64,000 nucleotides of DNA from Heterorhizobium halophytocola (GTDB lineage Bacteria; Pseudomonadota; Alphaproteobacteria; Rhizobiales; Rhizobiaceae). The number at the start of each line of letters is the position of its first letter. Position 1 is the stretch's first letter. The notes beneath the pieces were generated by a model. That model was not told the DNA's origin. It worked only from the letters and a program-made list of their open reading frames with translations, and made no database searches. A program made the position numbers and the translations under genes. The stretch is taken from NCBI RefSeq assembly GCF_017873095.1, contig NZ_JAGGJU010000003.1:62001-126000 (forward strand), written 5' to 3'. Shown piece by piece: positions 58,913 through 64,000 of this stretch.

Positions 58913-58980
58913 GACCCGGCCGCACGCCGCTGTCGGAAAAGATCATGAAATGAGAGGGATTCGGGGGCTGTTGCCGGCGC

Positions 58981-59289
58981 TCAGGAGGCCGTCTGCATCT
59001 TCGCGGCAGGGGGCGCCACCATCTTCACGGTGGATTCGGCCAGGCCGTGATGGCCTTCCATGTCGACGACCAGATGCCAGTGGTCCAGCTGCGGCACGAC
59101 CATCTTGACCGGCGACTTGCGGGCGATACCGCCCAGATACTTGAAATCCAGGCCTTCCTTGAACCGCTGAAAGTTGACCGCGTTCATCAGCCGCACATTG
59201 TTGACCGCACTCAACGTCACCTCGAGAATCGTGCCCGGCCTCTGTTGCTTTAGGTCGAAATGGGTGAAGCGGAAATTCGGTCGTGACAT
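58981..59289 (-). CDS. DUF1883 family protein
   Basis: 102 residues. The sequence RFTHFDLKQQRPGTILEVTL, NVRLMNAVNFQRFKEG and HWHLVVDMEGHHGLA matches the small DUF1883 beta-rich proteins often found in rhizobia, sometimes fused to TIR domains; none is fused here. Function unknown. Convergent with rarA. Confidence 0.75.
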   Translation of the reverse strand: MSRPNFRFTHFDLKQQRPGTILEVTLSAVNNVRLMNAVNFQRFKEGLDFKYLGGIARKSPVKMVVPQLDHWHLVVDMEGHHGLAESTVKMVAPPAAKMQTAS

Positions 59290-59614
59290 GGGTTCGGTCG
59301 GTCCTGCTCCGGCGCGTCGAGCGCTCTTAATATAGGATGGTCTGTATTAAGGAATGGTTGGAATCATCCGCCCCAAGAGCCTGTAACCCTTGGAGTATTG
59401 TCTCATTTCAGAGCATCACCTAGGGCACCCTGCGACTTTTTTTGGTACTAACCATTCCTGCGTGCACGGGGCCGCGGAATGCCCGCGCCGGGTCGTTCAC
59501 GCGAGGCCTGGCCGGCGTTCGCCGGGGCATGTTAAAGGTCGTGTGCTGCCATGCCGCCCGGCTCTGTTTCGCCTTGTCGCCGATGCCGGCGCAAGCCGGT
59601 CTTCGGGGGACCTC
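59290..59614. other. Intergenic region between DUF1883 and DUF1206 genes
   Basis: 325 bases, no supported gene. A GGAATGGTT/AACCATTCC inverted repeat (59351-59359 with 59450-59458) encloses about 90 bases that end in a T-run, so a small RNA is possible but not supported further. Confidence 0.3.
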
Positions 59615-60439
59615 TCAGTTCGACAGGGGATGCTTGAGGTCCTGGACATCGGGTGTGTCAACGATCCGGTAGCGGGCCTCGATCATGTTGTAGAGGCCGA
59701 AGGCGGCCAGGCCGAGCGCCACGATGAAATAGAGGATGGCGCCGAAGGGGAGCTGCCGCACCCAGGCCAGCGCATCGCCCATGGAGCCTGCCTGGTCCGG
59801 ATCGACGGTGAAGGCGGCGTAGCAGAAGAAGACGCCGACAATGGCAAACACCGCGCCACGCGCCGACAGGCCGTAGACGCAGATCAGCGCCAGCGGCGAG
59901 GTCCGGTCGCCGCCAAGCTTGATATATTTGCGGAATTTCTGCGAGACGCCCTTCCAGATGGTGACGCCGCCGCCGATGACGAAGCCGAGGCCGACAAGCC
60001 CGGCAAGCCAGGGGCCGAAGGGCTGGCCCATGATCCAGGCGGCCATGCTGCGCTTGGACTCGTCGCTGTCGCCGGAACCGCCGATCATGCCGAGCGCATG
60101 GCCGCCGGCATAGATCGCCAGACCCACATAGGTCGCGGCACTGCCGAGCAGCGCGGCGCGGATGATATAGCCCTTCAGGTCGTCCTTGTGGGTATCGGCA
60201 TTGCCGATCGACTGGGCGAGCCGCCAGGCGACGAAGCCCAATAGCCCGAGTGCGATGAGGCCGAGCCAGACGCGGCCGAGCGGCTGGGACAGCAGTGTCT
60301 GCATGGCCGATTTGGTGTCCGGCTTGCCGCTGCCGCCGAAGGTGGAAAACAGGGCGAGGCCTGCGACCAGCAGGAAGACCACACCGCGGGCTCCATATCC
60401 GGCACGGGCGAGCCATTCGAGGCGGGGTCTTGTCTGCAT
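59615..60439 (-). CDS. DUF1206 family membrane protein
   Basis: 274 residues from ATG 60439, with AGGAAAG nine bases upstream. Six hydrophobic spans are arranged as three similar two-helix repeats, each starting near an aromatic-Gly-Ala-Arg-Gly motif (RAGYGARGVVFLLVAG; RAALLGSAATYVGLAIYA; VYGLSARGAVFAIVGVFF), the DUF1206 pattern. Function unknown, sometimes linked to stress tolerance in plant-associated bacteria. Confidence 0.85.
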   Translation of the reverse strand: MQTRPRLEWLARAGYGARGVVFLLVAGLALFSTFGGSGKPDTKSAMQTLLSQPLGRVWLGLIALGLLGFVAWRLAQSIGNADTHKDDLKGYIIRAALLGSAATYVGLAIYAGGHALGMIGGSGDSDESKRSMAAWIMGQPFGPWLAGLVGLGFVIGGGVTIWKGVSQKFRKYIKLGGDRTSPLALICVYGLSARGAVFAIVGVFFCYAAFTVDPDQAGSMGDALAWVRQLPFGAILYFIVALGLAAFGLYNMIEARYRIVDTPDVQDLKHPLSN

Positions 60440-60771
60440 CGGGTGTGTCTTTCCTGTCGAGAGTCTCTGAGGGCACAAACGGGCGAGGGTGAGGGCGGTT
60501 CCCCTCGCGAATCAGGCATTTATCGATAGCCGCCGACCGGCGCGGCGGGGCGCTCGCAAAATGGTGATGGGGATTCTGCTGATTCCGCCGCACCACAGGG
60601 TCTGCGTTAAGGAAGCGTTTACGGAATGATGAAAATGAATGATGAACTGTCGGCAGTCACGGGATGCCAAGGGGGCAAGGTCGGTCATACCGGCCGTCGC
60701 TGTCGGACAGTTGCGTAACCTGAGTAACTGCTTGCCCTTGCTGATGACAGGGGCGCTGTATGGAGTACATC
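60440..60771. other. Divergent region before the outer-membrane protein gene
   Basis: 332 bases without a gene. It must carry the divergent promoters of the DUF1206 and outer-membrane protein genes, but I see no clear -35/-10 pair. AATGATGAAAATGAATGATGAA (60626 to 60647) is an unusual ATGA-rich patch. Confidence 0.3.
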
Positions 60772-61401
60772 ATGACCAAGAGCGTGAAGCCCCTTGCCCT
60801 GGCGCTAGTCACGGCACTGACTGCCACCCCGGTATTCGCGGCCGACCTCACCTATAACGAGCCGGCGCCGTCGTTTACCGACACCGCCGCGCCGAGCGAC
60901 TGGACCGGCGCCTATGCCGGTGTCAACGCCGGCACCGCGTCGGACCGGGTCAACCCGTTTTCGGGCGACAAGGAATTCACCGGCGGCCTGCAGGCCGGCT
61001 ACAACACCGAAGTCGGCGGCGTGATCGTCGGCGGCGAAGTCGAGCTGTCGCATATGGGCGACGCCTCGGTCGACGTGCCCGGCGGCGACCTGAAGGAACG
61101 CCACCGCGTGGCCGCCAAGGCCAAGGCCGGCATGCCGCTCGGCTCGACGCTGATCTACGGCACCGCCGGCGTGGCGATGACCAATCTGCGCGACGGCCGC
61201 AATGCCGAAGGCCCGGACGGCTGGAAGCCCGGTCTGCTGATCGGCGCCGGCATCGAGCAGAAGATCACCGGCCCGCTGTCGGCCAAGGTCGAATACGACT
61301 ATGTCCGCACCGGCGACGTGCGCACGTTTTCGGGCGGCACCACTTCGGAAAGCGACATTTCCGACCACACGATCCGGGCAGGCCTGAACTACAAGTTCTA
61401 A
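60772..61401 (+). CDS. Outer membrane beta-barrel protein (Omp25/RopB type)
   Basis: 209 residues from ATG 60772; GGAG six bases upstream supports this over the ATG at 60760, of which it would be part. A signal peptide ends at VFAA-DL. The mature part has alternating strands with WTGAYAGVNAGTA at the start, GGLQAGYNTEVGGVIVGGEV, and ends in HTIRAGLNYKF with the C-terminal phenylalanine that marks outer-membrane assembly. Probably an eight-stranded barrel of the rhizobial Omp25 family. Confidence 0.88.
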   Translation: MTKSVKPLALALVTALTATPVFAADLTYNEPAPSFTDTAAPSDWTGAYAGVNAGTASDRVNPFSGDKEFTGGLQAGYNTEVGGVIVGGEVELSHMGDASVDVPGGDLKERHRVAAKAKAGMPLGSTLIYGTAGVAMTNLRDGRNAEGPDGWKPGLLIGAGIEQKITGPLSAKVEYDYVRTGDVRTFSGGTTSESDISDHTIRAGLNYKF

Positions 61402-61425
61402 GTCACCTGGTCGGAGATGTCGTTT

Positions 61426-61451
61426 CGGGCGGGTGCTTCGGCGCCCGCCCG
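61426..61451 (+). terminator. TTCG-capped hairpin after the outer-membrane protein gene
   Basis: An 11-pair stem with one wobble (61426-61436 with 61441-61451) closed by the very stable C(TTCG)G loop. No T-run follows, so it may stabilise the mRNA 3' end instead of terminating. Confidence 0.5.
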
Positions 61452-61625
61452 CAAACCGTTCTGCCATCCGAGGATACCGGGACCGGGACCCCGTCTCGCC
61501 CCGTCCCATCCGCCGACCCGTTGAAGTGCGGGTCTGATGCCGGTCTTCGCGCCGAAACCGGTTTGCAGCTCTGGACACATGCTCTAGTCTCGTCTTCCGG
61601 TTGCTGTCGGCAAGGGAGATTGCGC

Positions 61626-62228
61626 GTGACGACATCGCGTCTTGAGGCATTCAGCGATGGGGTGATCGCCATCATCATCACGCTTCTGGTGCTGGAGATC
61701 CATCTGCCGGAGGCGGGCGAAGCGCTCGACTGGGGGCTGGTGATCGGCCTTCTGCCGCAGGTGGCGATCTTTGCGCTGTCCTTCGTCATCATCGGCACCT
61801 ACTGGGCCGCGCACCACATCTTCTTTTCCTTTGCCACCCGCGCCGACCGCTGGCTGATCTGGCTCAATCTGGCGCTGCTGTTTGCCATCGCGCTGATCCC
61901 GCTGGCGACGGGACTGCTGGCCGGCCACCCGCGCGACCCGGTGGCCGTCGATCTCTATGCCATCGTGCTGTCGCTTGCCAATTGCGCGGGAACGGCGGTC
62001 TTTCTTTACGTTACCCGCCGGACGGGCCGGGAAGGCGGGGCCATGGCGGCAGGACATCGCGCCGGGATCGCCGCCGTCCACATGGCGCCGGTGCTGGTCT
62101 ATGCGGTGGCCGCCGTGATCGCGCCGGTCTCACCGCCGGCAACGCTCGTTCTGTTTGCCGCGGTGCCCGCCTTCTTCATCTTCGGCCATCCCTTGCTGTC
62201 GCCGATGATCGAGCGGGCCCGCGGCTGA
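61626..62228 (+). CDS. TMEM175-family membrane protein (putative potassium channel)
   Basis: 200 residues from GTG 61626 behind GGGAGA. The first helix carries the family signature FSDGVIAIIITLLVLEI (9-25), where FSD forms the ion-selective filter region in TMEM175 relatives. About six helices. Bacterial members can conduct potassium; that function is inferred. The frame extends upstream to 61521 but without coding character. Confidence 0.85.
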   Translation: MTTSRLEAFSDGVIAIIITLLVLEIHLPEAGEALDWGLVIGLLPQVAIFALSFVIIGTYWAAHHIFFSFATRADRWLIWLNLALLFAIALIPLATGLLAGHPRDPVAVDLYAIVLSLANCAGTAVFLYVTRRTGREGGAMAAGHRAGIAAVHMAPVLVYAVAAVIAPVSPPATLVLFAAVPAFFIFGHPLLSPMIERARG

Positions 62229-62231
62229 GGC

Positions 62232-62630
62232 TTAGCGACTGCCGAAGCGTTGCCGGGCGAATTCGGTCACCGGCGAAAACAGCGACACGATCGTGCCTTC
62301 CGGATCGCGAAACTGCACGGCCCGATTGCCCCAGGGCATGTCTTTGGGTGCGTGCACCAGTTCTGCCCTGTCCTTCAGTCTCTCATAGTCGGCGTCGACG
62401 TCCTCGACGATGAATTCGAGGATGGCGCTGCGATTGGCGGCGGGCTCGGCGCTGCCGGGCTGGAACAGCGCCACCGTCTCGGCGCTGCCGATCGCAAGGG
62501 TGCCGGCCGGGGTGACGATCTCGGCAAATTGCGGGGCGAGCCAGTCGGCGGTGGCGCCGGTGACCATTTCATAGAAGCCGACAACGGCCTTGATATCGGC
62601 GGCGACAAGCCGGGTGGAGGCAAATTTCAT
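62232..62630 (-). CDS. VOC family protein
   Basis: 132 residues from ATG 62630 (MKFASTRLVAADIKAVVGFY) with AGGA eight bases upstream. Two glyoxalase-fold modules are visible, the second ending AVQFRDPEGTIVSLFSPV. Enzymatic role unknown. Three bases separate its stop from that of the convergent TMEM175-like gene. Confidence 0.86.
   Translation of the reverse strand: MKFASTRLVAADIKAVVGFYEMVTGATADWLAPQFAEIVTPAGTLAIGSAETVALFQPGSAEPAANRSAILEFIVEDVDADYERLKDRAELVHAPKDMPWGNRAVQFRDPEGTIVSLFSPVTEFARQRFGSR

Positions 62631-64000
<1,370 letters not shown>

Overview
The window reads as a chromosomal segment of an alphaproteobacterium of the order Hyphomicrobiales, most like Rhizobiaceae. The evidence is the high GC content, the layout of the ribosomal region (rlmB, tRNA-Tyr, tRNA-Gly, tuf, tRNA-Trp, secE, nusG, rplKA, rplJL, rpoBC, rpsLG, fusA, tuf, then S10, spc and alpha clusters), RNA polymerase subunit lengths of 1379 (beta) and 1404 (beta') residues, an alpha operon without rpsD, and rhizobial-looking families elsewhere (DUF1883, DUF1206, ECF42, fused aconitase X). 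The genus cannot be fixed from sequence reading alone.

Left end (1-3018, minus strand): a GT81-like glycosyltransferase and a HAD phosphatase, probably a two-step glycosylglycerate pathway, overlap with the 23S rRNA methyltransferase gene rlmB. From about 3121 to 39572 nearly everything is on the plus strand and serves translation and transcription. A sigma70-type promoter drives tRNA-Tyr and tRNA-Gly, then a 60-residue membrane protein and the first tuf. A secreted hypothetical protein, tRNA-Trp, secE-nusG, the L11/L1 and L10/L7-L12 genes and rpoBC follow. After a small minus-strand hypothetical gene come rpsL-rpsG-fusA-tuf, then the S10, spc and alpha ribosomal clusters with secY, adk and rpoA, closed by a strong terminator at 39604-39635. 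The two tuf genes encode the same protein and differ at only four synonymous sites that I could count.

From 39635 to the end the window is a mosaic of short housekeeping and accessory units: DUF2809 and DUF817 membrane proteins; an ECF42-type sigma factor with a VOC protein and a DGPF/YciI protein; a fused aconitase X; a PleD-like diguanylate cyclase with a degenerate first receiver; a DoxX protein followed by rquA (rhodoquinone biosynthesis), with a perfect FNR/FixK-type box 58 bases before the DoxX gene; msrPQ; a secreted nuclease; ilvD; a frameshifted conserved gene; a LysR regulator with two YdcZ-type transporters; an LprI-like protein; a Do-type protease and rarA; DUF1883 and DUF1206 proteins; an outer membrane beta-barrel protein; a TMEM175-like channel; a VOC protein; a noncoding-looking stretch with a G-quadruplex motif; and the C-terminal part of an IS110-type transposase running off the right edge.

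The most interesting unit is the FNR-box / DoxX / rquA region, which predicts low-oxygen respiration using rhodoquinone in a rhizobial-type bacterium. I found no CRISPR array, prophage or clearly undescribed multi-gene system. Several inverted repeats and leader structures in the ribosomal region deserve a check.
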